A DNA stretch of 61,916 nucleotides from Pandoraea sp. Lineage in GTDB: Bacteria > Pseudomonadota > Gammaproteobacteria > Burkholderiales > Burkholderiaceae. The position numbers were made by a program, and so were the translations under genes. The first letter of the stretch is position 1. Each line of letters begins with the position of its first letter. The DNA is taken from positions 1 to 61,916 of the forward strand of contig JARLJF010000060.1 of the NCBI GenBank assembly GCA_031291335.1, read 5' to 3'. The notes below the pieces were generated by a model. It ran no database searches. It had not been told where the DNA came from and saw only the letters and a program-made list of their open reading frames with translations. This document shows, piece after piece, positions 43,907 through 53,190 of the stretch.

Positions 43907-44845
43907 TCAATGCAGGCCAGTCGCCTGAGCAACACGGCGGCAAAAGGCGTCAGCATCTCCATCGATGACCGCGCCGCTCGGCAGCTTGCCGGTACGCGCG
44001 TGCGCCCGGCCAATGGCATCGGCCAACGCCGCGTCGCCTTGCACGGCATAGGCGAACACCGCGAGCCGCGACGCCGTGGCGTCTGCCATCAGGTCGGGAT
44101 TGGCGTCCATGGTGCGCGCGTCGACGTGAATGCCGGCAGGCAGCCCCAGTTCGTTCACGAGACGGCTCATCCACGCGCGATCGAGCACCGGCGCCTTGGC
44201 GTGACGCGCGATCATCTTGGTCCAGCGATTCGATGCCGCCGCCTCGGCGTTGCGTCCATCGAACACGATCAGTCCCATATACCCCTGACGATCGGCCGTG
44301 CGTGCGCAGCGCAGGTTCTGCAACAGGCCCGACGTCAGGAACCAGTTGCCGTGAGAGATGCCTTGCCGCATCTGCGCCACCAGCCCCTGAATGGGCGCGC
44401 AATTGCCAACGACTTCCTTGATTTCCGCATTCAGCGTCTTGCCGGGGTAGCGGCTCGCGATCGCGAGCGCGTCGGACAGGAACGGCGGAGCCTCAGCAGT
44501 CGGCTTGCCGTGCAGCGTCATGCGCGCGGCCCGCCAGTCGGCGCTGGACAACTGTGCGACCGGACGCGGCGCGCCCGCCAGCACGGAGCGGCCGGTGCGC
44601 AAATCGTGATGCAACACCCACGTGCCATCGGACAATTGCTGCATGTCCGTCTCGACCCCATCCCACTTGCCGGCATAGCCACTGCGCAGCGCGCTGCCGG
44701 AGTTCTCGGGGTCGTCGGCCGAGCCGCGATGCGCATGAATCTGCATACCGAGGCAAACGGCCTGCACTGGCGCACTTACGGTACCGAGCATAGCCACCGC
44801 GAGCGCCACCAGTGCGGCCTTACTGCGCAGACGGGTGGTAGCCAT
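43907..44845 (-). CDS. Periplasmic glycerophosphodiester phosphodiesterase
   Basis: 312 residues with a signal peptide (about 1-29, ending APVQA). Catalytic motifs of GDPD enzymes are present: HAHRGSADDPENS (His39, Arg40, Glu47), GVETDMQ (Glu65, Asp67) and HHD (80-81). It hydrolyses glycerophosphodiesters to glycerol-3-phosphate and an alcohol, here probably in the periplasm. The start overlaps the end of the upstream frameshifted gene by 26 bp. It is the last gene of the operon that begins with the lipoprotein at 47273. Confidence 0.88.
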   Translation of the reverse strand: MATTRLRSKAALVALAVAMLGTVSAPVQAVCLGMQIHAHRGSADDPENSGSALRSGYAGKWDGVETDMQQLSDGTWVLHHDLRTGRSVLAGAPRPVAQLSSADWRAARMTLHGKPTAEAPPFLSDALAIASRYPGKTLNAEIKEVVGNCAPIQGLVAQMRQGISHGNWFLTSGLLQNLRCARTADRQGYMGLIVFDGRNAEAAASNRWTKMIARHAKAPVLDRAWMSRLVNELGLPAGIHVDARTMDANPDLMADATASRLAVFAYAVQGDAALADAIGRAHARTGKLPSGAVIDGDADAFCRRVAQATGLH

Positions 44846-46374
44846 AGTTCAGCCCTTGCAGAATGTCCTTGCGAATCGCCTCGTTAAGCGGATAGCCATA
44901 ACCCTGCCCCACCACCACCACATGTGCGATGTTGGTCAGCATCCGGCCGCCCGATGCCCCGGTGCGTGCCCACGACATCATCTGGCCGAACAGGTCGCTG
45001 CGCGTAATGTCGTTCGATGCCACCGAGAGGATCGACCACACGCCGATCATCGCGCACAACAGCACCGCGAGTGAAGTGCGCGACGCACGGCGGCTCAGCA
45101 CGCCGTCCGGCCCCGCACGCGAGAGCATCAGACATTTCGCGCTCAGGAAAAGCAGCTTCGAGAAGTGAGCAATTGCGCCGAGCAGAGAGAAGAACAGAGC
45201 CACGGCGGGGACGATGGCGGCACGCGTGGCGTCGATCCCTTCCTTCGCGTATTTGCCACCGTCTTCAAAGTCGGCGGGCGACGCGTCGTACTTGCTCAAC
45301 TGCGCGCGCCTGCTCGTCGGAGAAGGCATCGAACAGTTGACCGAACGCTTCGTTACTCGCGTACGACGGCAGCACGGTGGCACTGGCCGGCAGGCCAAGC
45401 GACTTGCGCAGTTCCTTCTGCACACCGGGACGTGCCACGAACGCTTCGTACGACAGCCCTGGCGGGATCGTTTCCCCCCCGACGTCCACACTGTGTACCT
45501 TGCGCGCTGCCGCCTGACGATACTTCACCGCCGCCGCGCCATAAAACGACAGCATGTCGCTCGGATGCCAGTTGGCGGGCAACGCCGGCAAATCGCGGCG
45601 CACGCTCGCGCTCACGCGGCCACGCGCGTATCCGGGTACGGTTCCGGGTTGCCAGCCACGGCGCGACAAGCGCGAGAGATAGTCATTCCATGCCCGCTGC
45701 TGCTCGGCTTTAAGGCCCGGATCCGAGTCGGGAATGATGGCGGCGTACTTGCTCCAGTTGTCGTGCACCTGCTTCATGGCGTCGCGATAGCTGTCGTAGT
45801 AGCCCTTGGCGCCGCCGATCTCGCGACGCACCGCTTCGCGCACGAGGGTTGCCTTGACCGCGCGGGTCTTCTCGTCGAGCCGGTCGACAGAGACGGCGAG
45901 CACCGGAAACAACGCGAGGAACGCCTTGCCCTGCGGCTTGGCGAACACCGTATCGTTGCCCGTCAGCCCCTCGAGTTGCAAACGCCCCTCGACCAGCGAG
46001 CGCTGCAACAGAATCGTATTGGCAGCGATGCGGCGGAATTCGGCGTCACGCGTGGTCACCAGCACGTCGACGAAGGTCTTGATGGCAAAGTACACGACGA
46101 CAATGGTCACCAGACACGCGATGGCGATGGTGCCGAGGCCCGGTGAGCCCTTGCCGCTCTTCGTGCGCTTGCCCATGAGCCATTGCAGCACGAACAGCGC
46201 CGCCGCAATGCCGGAGAGCGTGCGGCCGTAGACTTCGATGTGATGCACATCGTCGATGGTCGCGGTACCGCCCACAACATCGAGCAGACGTCCGTTGAAG
46301 CCGAGTTCGAAGGTCAGATAGACCAGCGTGACGACGATCAGGAACGCCGTCTGTTTGAGCAAAGTATTTCGCAC
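44820..46374 (-). pseudogene. Membrane protein gene interrupted by a frameshift
   Basis: A GTG start at 46374 lies 2 bp after the upstream stop. The first frame encodes a membrane protein of about 355 aa (three or four helices in the first 110 residues, then a long periplasmic helical region) and ends at 45265. From about 45305 the coding pattern continues in another frame to 44820 (QLSKYDASPADF, then two or three helices). The switch sits in a GCGCGCGC run; removing one base joins the frames into about 517 residues. It may be a real mutation, programmed slippage or a sequencing error. I recognise no family. Confidence 0.7.
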
Positions 46375-46376
46375 GA

Positions 46377-47273
46377 TCAGTTCCGCAGGTCGACTCGAAC
46401 GGGTTTGACTTCCTCGGCACCGAACGTCAGCGGTGCGGCCGGCAGGCCCGGCACGGTGCGTCCCGACGATGCCGTCACGGTCGCCGGAGCGCTGGCACCG
46501 GGCGAAGCGTTGTTCGCCGTGGCGGTGCCGGCGTTGCGCGTCGAACGACGCGACGGCGCGTGCTTGCTCGATTGCGCGCTGCTGCCGGTGCCCGCACCTG
46601 CGGCCTGCGGCGGTGCCGGGACGAAGCGGTTGGCGTCGGCCGGATCGTCGATCGCCTTGAGCGATGCGTCGGCAAACGGTTTGCGGCGGATGTCGACGCC
46701 CGGCGGCACCGGAATGGCCGACTGCAACAAACGGCTGTCGGTGTAGGTGTGACGCACGAGTCGTCCGTTGCCCGGGAAGTCGAATACCAGGGCGCGGCCG
46801 TTGTCGACCAGATCGGCACGCGGGCGATCCGCGCAATTGCCGAACGTCCACCCCAGCACGTCGCTGTCCTGAATGGCATACAGCACGTACTTGTAAGGGC
46901 AGTTACGCTCTTGCGTTTCGACCACCACAACAGAACGGTCGCCAACGACTTCGTTGCGAACCACGCGGGCGGTGATCGCGTTCTGCAAGGGCAGCACGCG
47001 CATATAGCGTTCGAGCTTGAGGGAGTATTGGCCGTTGCTGCGGCGCAGGTTGCCTTCTGAGCCGTCGGCCAGCTTGAAGGTATCGACCACCGTGCCGAAC
47101 AGACTCGCCTGGTCAATACCGTAGACCGTATTGCCCTGACTGTTCTTGGTGACGGCGCAGCCGCCAAGCGCGAAGGTCGTTGCCACGGCGCACAGCACAC
47201 TTGCACGTGCACGCCACATTGCGACGAGGACACCCCAGCCCCCGCCGTGCTTCCCGTTGTTGAATCGTGTCAT
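46377..47273 (-). CDS. Lipoprotein of unknown function
   Basis: 298 residues from ATG 47273. The signal ends with lipobox LGGC (Cys about 39). The folded part (about 45-215) has many beta strands and two cysteines (ERNCPYKY and FGNCADR). The last 80 residues are Ala/Pro/Ser-rich and look disordered. I recognise no family. It is the first gene of the operon lipoprotein-membrane protein-GDPD, divergent from the SulP-caspase operon. Confidence 0.7.
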   Translation of the reverse strand: MTRFNNGKHGGGWGVLVAMWRARASVLCAVATTFALGGCAVTKNSQGNTVYGIDQASLFGTVVDTFKLADGSEGNLRRSNGQYSLKLERYMRVLPLQNAITARVVRNEVVGDRSVVVVETQERNCPYKYVLYAIQDSDVLGWTFGNCADRPRADLVDNGRALVFDFPGNGRLVRHTYTDSRLLQSAIPVPPGVDIRRKPFADASLKAIDDPADANRFVPAPPQAAGAGTGSSAQSSKHAPSRRSTRNAGTATANNASPGASAPATVTASSGRTVPGLPAAPLTFGAEEVKPVRVDLRN

Positions 47274-47591
47274 TCTTGTTGTTTGCTTTCTTATTGGCGC
47301 CTGGTTCTTCCCGAGCCTTTCCCCGCAGGCGTTTCGCGCAAGTGTTCCATCCAAGCGACCTGACTGCACACCCTTTATGCGTCCAAACGGTTCGGGATCC
47401 TTGGCGCCCGATTCTCTCACATCGAAACTACTGCGACGATGACGAGACGGGACCGGCGTGGCAGTCGTGTTGCGCGCGCAACGCTATTTTTCGGTCCGGC
47501 ATTCTCTGCTATGCTCGGCGCACTCAAAACAAGGCGCCCCGTGTTCTCACGCCATGCGCGCCATTGCTGCGCCGCCCTGGGGAGAGCGAAC
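47274..47591. other. Divergent control region between the lipoprotein and SulP-caspase operons
   Basis: Non-coding. It should contain promoters for both directions. The 38-bp ECF-like element is not present here, and I see no convincing sigma-70 boxes. A GGGGAGAG ribosome site at 47579-47586 belongs to the gene at 47592. Confidence 0.45.
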
Positions 47592-47966
47592 GTGTTCGAT
47601 GCGATTGCCGACTGGATCAACAGCAAGACCGCCTTCGTGCTTGCGCTGCTGCTGGCATTCGCCGGCCTCACCCTCGGTCTGGGGCACGCCGCCGCCACGC
47701 TAGCCGGCAATCACGGCGCCGCCGCCAAGCGAGGCGCGGACGGCGGCATCTGTGGTGAAGTCCAGGCCTGGTTCGGCCCCCAGGCGTCGCTCGCCAACCT
47801 CAACGAATTCCTCACGCAATACGGCGCCATCGTCGTCTACGGACCCAACGAGAACGGCGCCTGGCAGATGCATTTCCCCGCGCTGTCGCTCGACGACGCC
47901 TTGCAAGCCACCTCGCGCGCGAACGGCGTCGTGCGGGTAGCCGCCAATCCGCAATGCCGCGCGTGA
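47592..47966 (+). CDS. Small membrane-anchored protein with anti-sigma-like C-terminal domain
   Basis: 124 residues from GTG 47592, which has a clear ribosome site (GGGGAGAG); upstream ATGs lack one. One membrane helix (about 14-36) is followed by a periplasmic domain. Its last 65 residues (LNEFLTQYGAIVVYGPNENG, AWQMHF, DDALQATSRANGVVRVAANP) match in spacing and pattern the C-terminal domain of the anti-sigma-like protein at 41889. The shared domain may bind the same partner. The stop overlaps the SulP start by 13 bp. Confidence 0.65.
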   Translation: MFDAIADWINSKTAFVLALLLAFAGLTLGLGHAAATLAGNHGAAAKRGADGGICGEVQAWFGPQASLANLNEFLTQYGAIVVYGPNENGAWQMHFPALSLDDALQATSRANGVVRVAANPQCRA

Positions 47967-49738
47967 CGACGTCCGGACCCCGGGTCCGTTGGGGCTCGGA
48001 AGCGCTTGCCGCGCTGGTCGTCACGCTCGGCTGCACGACCGAATACATCGCCCTCGGCGCACAGGCGACCTCACCACTGCCCGGCCCGCAAGCCGCCGCA
48101 CTCGGTATTTTGCTCGGCATCCTGACGGCCGTGATCGGCATTGCGCTCGCCGCACTCGGCGCCGGCACGCGGCCGATGATATCGGGTCCACGGGTCGCCT
48201 CGACACTCTTTCTATCAAATCTGGTAGGGGCACTGGTGGCCGATCCAGCGATGGCTGCGCTGGGCATTCGGCCGATTCTGGCGCTCGCCGGGGTGGCCGT
48301 GTTGATCTCCGGGCTGATGCAGATGGTGATCGGACTGCGTCACGGTGGCTCGTTTGTGCGCAAGGTGCCTGCCCCCGTCCTCTCCGGTCTGATCTTTGGT
48401 GTGGCCGGGCTGGCTCTGGCCGATCAGGTCAACTTTCTGGTGCGATGCACGCTCGACTGGGACGTCGTCACGCTGGTCATCGCGGGTCTTGGCATCGCCA
48501 GCCATTTCGCCTGGCGAACCTTCGCGCAATACGTGTCTCGCAAGCGCAAGCTGGCATTGCCATCCGGGCTGTCGCTCTTCGTCGCCATGCTGGTCGCTGC
48601 CGGCGCCTACTATCTCGCGCTTCGCGTGCTGCCCGCGCCCTCGCCCGCTTGTCGCCTGATCGGCGTGGCAGGCCTCGATTTCGCCAATTGGCGTCCGGTC
48701 GATACGGGACTCTGGCTCGACCTGCTGCACGGCGTGAGCCTGCACGCCCTGATGCTCACGATTGGCTACGGGCTCGTGATCGGCTTCGTCTCGTCGCTCG
48801 ACACGGTGATCGCCGTATCGTCCATCGAATCGCTGACGCTACGGCGCGGTACGGTTGACCGGGACTTGCTCGCCTTCGGCGCGGTCAACACGCTGCTTGG
48901 CGCGCTGGCGCTGCTGCCTAACGTCGGTTCCGTCACGCGCTCGAACATGGCCATCACCAGCGGCGCACAAACGCGCTGGACTGCGGTGATGCATGCCGTA
49001 CTCGTATGCGTGGCGCTCACCGCCGGTGTGGGACTTGTGGCGATGCTGCCGAAGTTGGCCGTCGCGGTGGTCGTGATCATCATGTCGCTCGACATGATCG
49101 ACGAGGGCGCGCGCACCATTACGCGCCATGCATTCTCCGACGCTCGCCCTCGCCGCCTGTTCGGTGCCGCGATGTGGCTGTTCGCGCTCGAACTCATCGC
49201 CACCCTCGCCTCGGGCCAGCCCCTCGTTGGCTTCGGTGTGGGTGCTGTATTCGGCGCGCTCGTCGCGTGGCCGACGCCCCGCCGTCTGACCGTTACGATA
49301 GCGGCAGGCAACGCCCGCGACGGCAGCCTCGTCGCCACGCTGAGCGGTGCGCTGCTCGCCTACAACGTCGACAGCTCGGTCGTCGAGCCGTTGCTGGCCC
49401 AAGTGGATGAGGCCAACGCCGCCCGCGAGCGCGCGCATCCGGATATCCCGCTTGCCGCGCTGGCACCTTTGCCGGTCGTGCTCGATCTTGCTGGCGTCGT
49501 GCGCACCGATCTGACCGCCTGTCGTGCGCTCGCACAGTTCGCGCAGTTTTGCGCCGCGCGTCATGCCGATGTGCGGTTTCGCGTCCCTGCCGCCAATGCG
49601 TCGGCGTCGCATACCATGACGCAGGCACTGCCGCACTTCGTGCCGGCGTCGCGCCTGCATGTCGTACCGGCGGCCGGGCATCCCGCCGCTAGCGACGCCA
49701 TGCCTGAATCCCGTCCGCTCGCGCCACCATACTCATGA
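47954..49738 (+). CDS. SulP-family anion transporter with C-terminal STAS-like domain
   Basis: 594 residues. About 11-12 membrane helices (residues 15-440) show the SulP pattern, for example ATSPLPGPQAAALGILLG and FVSSLDTVIAVSSIESLTLRRG. A cytoplasmic STAS-like domain (about 460-570, PVVLDLAGVVRTDLTACRAL) is typical of this family. SulP proteins move sulphate, bicarbonate or dicarboxylates. It is translationally coupled on both sides (13-bp overlap before, ATGA after), linking it tightly to the caspase-fold protein. Confidence 0.85.
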   Translation: MPRVTTSGPRVRWGSEALAALVVTLGCTTEYIALGAQATSPLPGPQAAALGILLGILTAVIGIALAALGAGTRPMISGPRVASTLFLSNLVGALVADPAMAALGIRPILALAGVAVLISGLMQMVIGLRHGGSFVRKVPAPVLSGLIFGVAGLALADQVNFLVRCTLDWDVVTLVIAGLGIASHFAWRTFAQYVSRKRKLALPSGLSLFVAMLVAAGAYYLALRVLPAPSPACRLIGVAGLDFANWRPVDTGLWLDLLHGVSLHALMLTIGYGLVIGFVSSLDTVIAVSSIESLTLRRGTVDRDLLAFGAVNTLLGALALLPNVGSVTRSNMAITSGAQTRWTAVMHAVLVCVALTAGVGLVAMLPKLAVAVVVIIMSLDMIDEGARTITRHAFSDARPRRLFGAAMWLFALELIATLASGQPLVGFGVGAVFGALVAWPTPRRLTVTIAAGNARDGSLVATLSGALLAYNVDSSVVEPLLAQVDEANAARERAHPDIPLAALAPLPVVLDLAGVVRTDLTACRALAQFAQFCAARHADVRFRVPAANASASHTMTQALPHFVPASRLHVVPAAGHPAASDAMPESRPLAPPYS

Positions 49739-51234
49739 TCTCTCTGCCGCGTTGTCTGGCCATCGTTCTGCTGGCCGCATCGTTCTTCTCGTCGTCCCAG
49801 AGCTTCGCTGCGCCGGCCCCTCAACCCGCGCGCAAGGTTGCGCTGGTCGTCGGCAACAGCAGCTATGACGGTGCCGACCGGCTGATCGCCCCGGCCAACG
49901 ACGCCAAGCTCATTGGCGACACACTGCGTCAGCTCGGTTTCGAGACACGCGTGGCAACCGACCTGTCGCAAGAGGAATTCAAGGCGGCCGTGGCGTGGTT
50001 GGCGCAGGCGTCCAAGGGTGCACAGGTCTCGCTCTTCTACTTCGCGGGTCACGGCTTCGAGTCGGGTGGCGACAACTTCCTCGTGCCAGTGCACGCCGGC
50101 GTACCCATCCGCGCAATGACGCGCCCCATTCTGCTGGAGCGCGCCATCCGGCTGGGCTATGTGCGAAGCAAGGTCATCCCCTCGGCGCCGACTTCGTTCA
50201 TCGCCGCCATCGATGCCTGCCGGGTACCGTCGCGCGGCAACGCGGGCCCCGGGCTCAAGCCGGAGAAAGTCGGTCAGGGCGAGTTGATTGCCTTCTCGAC
50301 CGCCGATCAGGCACCCGCGTACGATTCAATGCGCAACTTCGGCAATTTCGGCAGCGCCGCCGATAACAGCCCGTTCGCCTACTACCTGGCGATGAACATG
50401 AAAACGCCGGGCGCCACGATCAAACACACGCTCGATCTGGTGCAACAGCAAGTGGCGGAATTGACGGGCGGACAGCAGCGTCCCTGGATTGCGAGCGGCC
50501 TGATCGGTGACGTTCCGCTTGGCGCACAGTATCTGGTGGCGTCGAACGTGCCGAACGGCAAAGTAGCCGACACCACACGAGGCGGTGCGACACGAGGTTC
50601 GGTGCCTCCGGTGGTGACTCCCGCACCGGCTGCGCCTCCCGCGGCGACGCCCCCGGAGAGCAACGGCGCCGGTGTGCACTTGCCGGCCTATCTCGCCGAA
50701 CAGTTGGCGAAGGCCCGTGAAAACGCGAGCGCTCAGCCTGCTGCACCGCAACCTTCGCCGCAAGCCCAGCGTGCCAACGCGTGGGACGACGCCGAGTCGC
50801 GTCTCACGCAAGCCGCGCAGCGCGCTGACCGCAACGACATCGCCGCGCTGCGTGCGCGTGGCAACGATGCGGCAGCGCTCACCACGCTGGGCATGATTTA
50901 CGAGTACGGCTATGGTGTGCCGCGCGACGGCAAGGCCGCCGTCAACTTCTACAAACGCGCAGCCAATACCGGATACCCGATCGCGCAGACACTGCTCGGC
51001 GAGATCTATTTCGAAGGCAAGCTCGCACAACGCGACTACGCCGAGAGCGAGAAATGGCTGGCACGCGCGGCATCGCAAGACTACACGCGTGCCCGGCTGG
51101 ATCTCGCGCAAGTGCGTGCCACACGCGGTCAGGGTGGCGCCAACGGCATGCAGAACTGGGCCGACGCGGCGTCGATCATGATCGACTCGCTTCGCCGTCA
51201 ACAACAGTCGACGCAGCAGCAATACGGCCGCTGA
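49735..51234 (+). CDS. Secreted caspase-family (C14) peptidase with Sel1 repeats
   Basis: 499 residues. The signal peptide (about 1-26, ending SFAA) implies a periplasmic location, unusual for cell-death caspases. The caspase p20-like domain (about 33-270) has both catalytic residues: His106 in YFAGHGFE and Cys162 in IDACR. A Pro/Ala-rich linker (about 285-345) leads to Sel1/TPR-type repeats (about 365-475, LGMIYEYGYGVPRDGKAAVN). Such bacterial orthocaspases cleave after basic or acidic residues; the target here is unknown. Its start overlaps the SulP stop. Confidence 0.88.
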   Translation: MISLPRCLAIVLLAASFFSSSQSFAAPAPQPARKVALVVGNSSYDGADRLIAPANDAKLIGDTLRQLGFETRVATDLSQEEFKAAVAWLAQASKGAQVSLFYFAGHGFESGGDNFLVPVHAGVPIRAMTRPILLERAIRLGYVRSKVIPSAPTSFIAAIDACRVPSRGNAGPGLKPEKVGQGELIAFSTADQAPAYDSMRNFGNFGSAADNSPFAYYLAMNMKTPGATIKHTLDLVQQQVAELTGGQQRPWIASGLIGDVPLGAQYLVASNVPNGKVADTTRGGATRGSVPPVVTPAPAAPPAATPPESNGAGVHLPAYLAEQLAKARENASAQPAAPQPSPQAQRANAWDDAESRLTQAAQRADRNDIAALRARGNDAAALTTLGMIYEYGYGVPRDGKAAVNFYKRAANTGYPIAQTLLGEIYFEGKLAQRDYAESEKWLARAASQDYTRARLDLAQVRATRGQGGANGMQNWADAASIMIDSLRRQQQSTQQQYGR

Positions 51235-51328
51235 ATCGTTCCCTGCCAGCCGAACGCCGAGGCTTCTACCCTGCTTCTTTGGCAGACGTGTGCGATGCCA
51301 TTGTTGGCTCGTTGATGCGAATCGACCG

Positions 51329-51910
51329 CTACAGTCCCAGTTGCCCCTTCAGTTTGCTACGCGAGGCCTCTAGCATCGCCAGTGAGCGGGTACGGTTCGG
51401 CTCACAGCGAGCCAACGAAATCGCTCCAACCAGTTCGTTCATCATCGACTGCGCAGTGGCCTCCGGCGCCGGGATATCCATCGCCGCCAGTTTCCGCGCA
51501 ATCGCTTTAGCCAGCTTCCGAACCCCGGCACTGAAGATTTCCCGAACCTCGGGCGACATCCGCGGAACGTCTGCTGCCAGCGCCGCCATTGGGCAACCGA
51601 TGGCGCGCTGATCCCTGCGGTCCGCCGAGAGATAGTTGTCGATATAGGTGGACAGACCCTGCGCTGGGGTTACGCGCTCTGTCATGCTCTGCCAGCGCGC
51701 CATGCTCACTTCGAACATGTGGGCCACCGATGCCTCGACCAGCGCCTCCTTGGACGAAAAGTGCGCGTAGAAGGCGCCGTGCGTCAGCCCGGCCTGGCTC
51801 ATCACCGACGCCACACCCACCTTGTGCGGACCATCTGAACGAATCGCCCGCGACGCCTCGTCCAGAATCCGCTCGTAAGATTTCTGCTTGTGATCTGCGT
51901 CGTACCGCAT
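51329..51910 (-). CDS. TetR-family transcriptional regulator
   Basis: 193 residues. The N-terminal helix-turn-helix (about 12-58) contains GVASVMSQAGLTHGAFYAHFSSKEAL, the TetR signature. The C-terminal ligand domain contains QRAIGCPMAALAADVPR, typical of the TetR subgroup that responds to quaternary or thiol-reactive compounds. It is divergent from the PanE-type gene, with a 16-bp inverted repeat (51960-51975) between them. It probably represses both genes. Confidence 0.9.
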   Translation of the reverse strand: MRYDADHKQKSYERILDEASRAIRSDGPHKVGVASVMSQAGLTHGAFYAHFSSKEALVEASVAHMFEVSMARWQSMTERVTPAQGLSTYIDNYLSADRRDQRAIGCPMAALAADVPRMSPEVREIFSAGVRKLAKAIARKLAAMDIPAPEATAQSMMNELVGAISLARCEPNRTRSLAMLEASRSKLKGQLGL

Positions 51911-51959
51911 GTGTATTTCCTCGTCCGCCAGCGTGCCGATGCATCGCGAACTTTCATAG

Positions 51960-51975
51960 TATGATAGTCATCATA
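51960..51975. promoter_or_regulatory. Inverted repeat, probable TetR operator
   Basis: TATGAT-agtc-ATCATA is a perfect 6-4-6 inverted repeat between the divergent TetR and PanE-type genes, 50 bp from the regulator start. It lies where both promoters should be. Confidence 0.65.
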
Positions 51976-52091
51976 TTAACACTCAAAGTGACGAAATAGT
52001 CTCTGCGAGTCGCGGCGGCCGAACGGCGCCTGCCTTTCTGAGTATCGTAGTGTCCGTCGGTCATTCAACGACTTTCGAAGGAGCGTCAAAC

Positions 52092-53018
52092 GTGAAGATT
52101 CTCGTCCTGGGGGCTGGTGCCATTGGTGGCTATTACGGCGCGCGTCTGGCGCAGGCCGGTGCCGACGTCACATATCTCGTTCGCGAGAAGCGCGCCGATA
52201 CGCTCGCGAAACACGGGCTGGCGATTCAAAGCGAATTGGGAGACGTGCATCAAGCGGTCCGCACTGTGGCAAGCGGCAATGTCGCGCCGGATTATGATGT
52301 CGTGCTGCTTGCGTGCAAGACCTACGATCTCGACAACGCCATCGAATCCGTGACGCCTGCGATGGGCGACGGTACGGTCATCCTGCCTTTCCTCAACGGG
52401 ATGTCGGTCTACGACCGCCTCGACGAGGCGTTCGGCAAACGGCGTGTGATGGGTGGCGTGGCGTACATCGCGACGACGCTTCTGCCGTCCGGCGAGATAT
52501 TGCAACAAGGGCCGGGCGACAATGTCATCGTCGGCGCGAGGACCGTGGAGATGCGGGGGTTAGCCGAGCGCGTCTACCATCTGTTCGCGAAATCGAAGGG
52601 AACACGCACGCTCAGCGACAACATTGAACAGGCCCTTTGGAACAAGTGGATCGCGGTCGCATCGGCCGGCATCATGACGTGCCTGATGCGCGGGTCGGTC
52701 GGGCAGATCATGGCAACGCGAGACGGAGCGGCGCTTGCCCGGCTCGCAATGTCCGAATGCCGTGCTATCGCTGCCGCTGAAGGCTATGCGATTCCGGAGG
52801 CTGCGATTCGTCAGATGGAGGGGATGCTGCTGGCGCTCCAGTCGACGTGGATGTCATCGATGGCTCGCGACATCGCGTCGGGCGCGACGCGGCTGGAAGC
52901 CGACGCGATTGTGGGTGACCTGGTGACGCGCGCCGCAAAGCACGAGATCGAAGCCACGTTGACGCGTGCGGCGTATTGTCAGCTTCAGGTTTATGAGGCG
53001 GCGAAGCGAACAGGCTGA
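52092..53018 (+). CDS. Ketopantoate reductase (PanE/ApbA) family protein
   Basis: 308 residues from GTG 52092, preceded by GAAGGAG; longer upstream starts lack the Rossmann start. The NADPH site [10 protein letters not shown] lies at 6-15, [11 protein letters not shown] and [13 protein letters not shown] (catalytic Lys) in the middle, with a helical C-terminal domain. PanE reduces 2-dehydropantoate to pantoate in CoA synthesis. A TetR-controlled copy next to catabolic genes may instead act on another 2-keto acid. Confidence 0.86.
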   Translation: MKILVLGAGAIGGYYGARLAQAGADVTYLVREKRADTLAKHGLAIQSELGDVHQAVRTVASGNVAPDYDVVLLACKTYDLDNAIESVTPAMGDGTVILPFLNGMSVYDRLDEAFGKRRVMGGVAYIATTLLPSGEILQQGPGDNVIVGARTVEMRGLAERVYHLFAKSKGTRTLSDNIEQALWNKWIAVASAGIMTCLMRGSVGQIMATRDGAALARLAMSECRAIAAAEGYAIPEAAIRQMEGMLLALQSTWMSSMARDIASGATRLEADAIVGDLVTRAAKHEIEATLTRAAYCQLQVYEAAKRTG

Positions 53019-53093
53019 GGCGTGCGACTTAACGTGGATCGACGCGCAAACCCATCGGAACAACACAAGTGCAGTGATCTCTCGAATCGAGAC

Positions 53094-53121
53094 TGCCCCG
53101 CCGGATCGGCCGGCCGGGGCA
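53094..53121. terminator. GC-rich hairpin between convergent genes
   Basis: TGCCCCG pairs with CGGGGCA around an internally paired GC-rich loop, between the PanE-type gene and the convergent GntR gene. There is only a weak T-rich flank, so function as a terminator is uncertain. Confidence 0.4.
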
Positions 53122-53190
53122 TTCTGGCTAGAGCCCTTTGATTCCGATGCGCATCACACTGCGCTCGTCCCATCGACAGATCCGAGTCAC

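Noticed and set aside
47274..47591. Third copy of the 38-bp ECF promoter-like element
   Set aside because: The divergent control region was read for TTCCGG and AATAGGG blocks at the right spacing and none was found.
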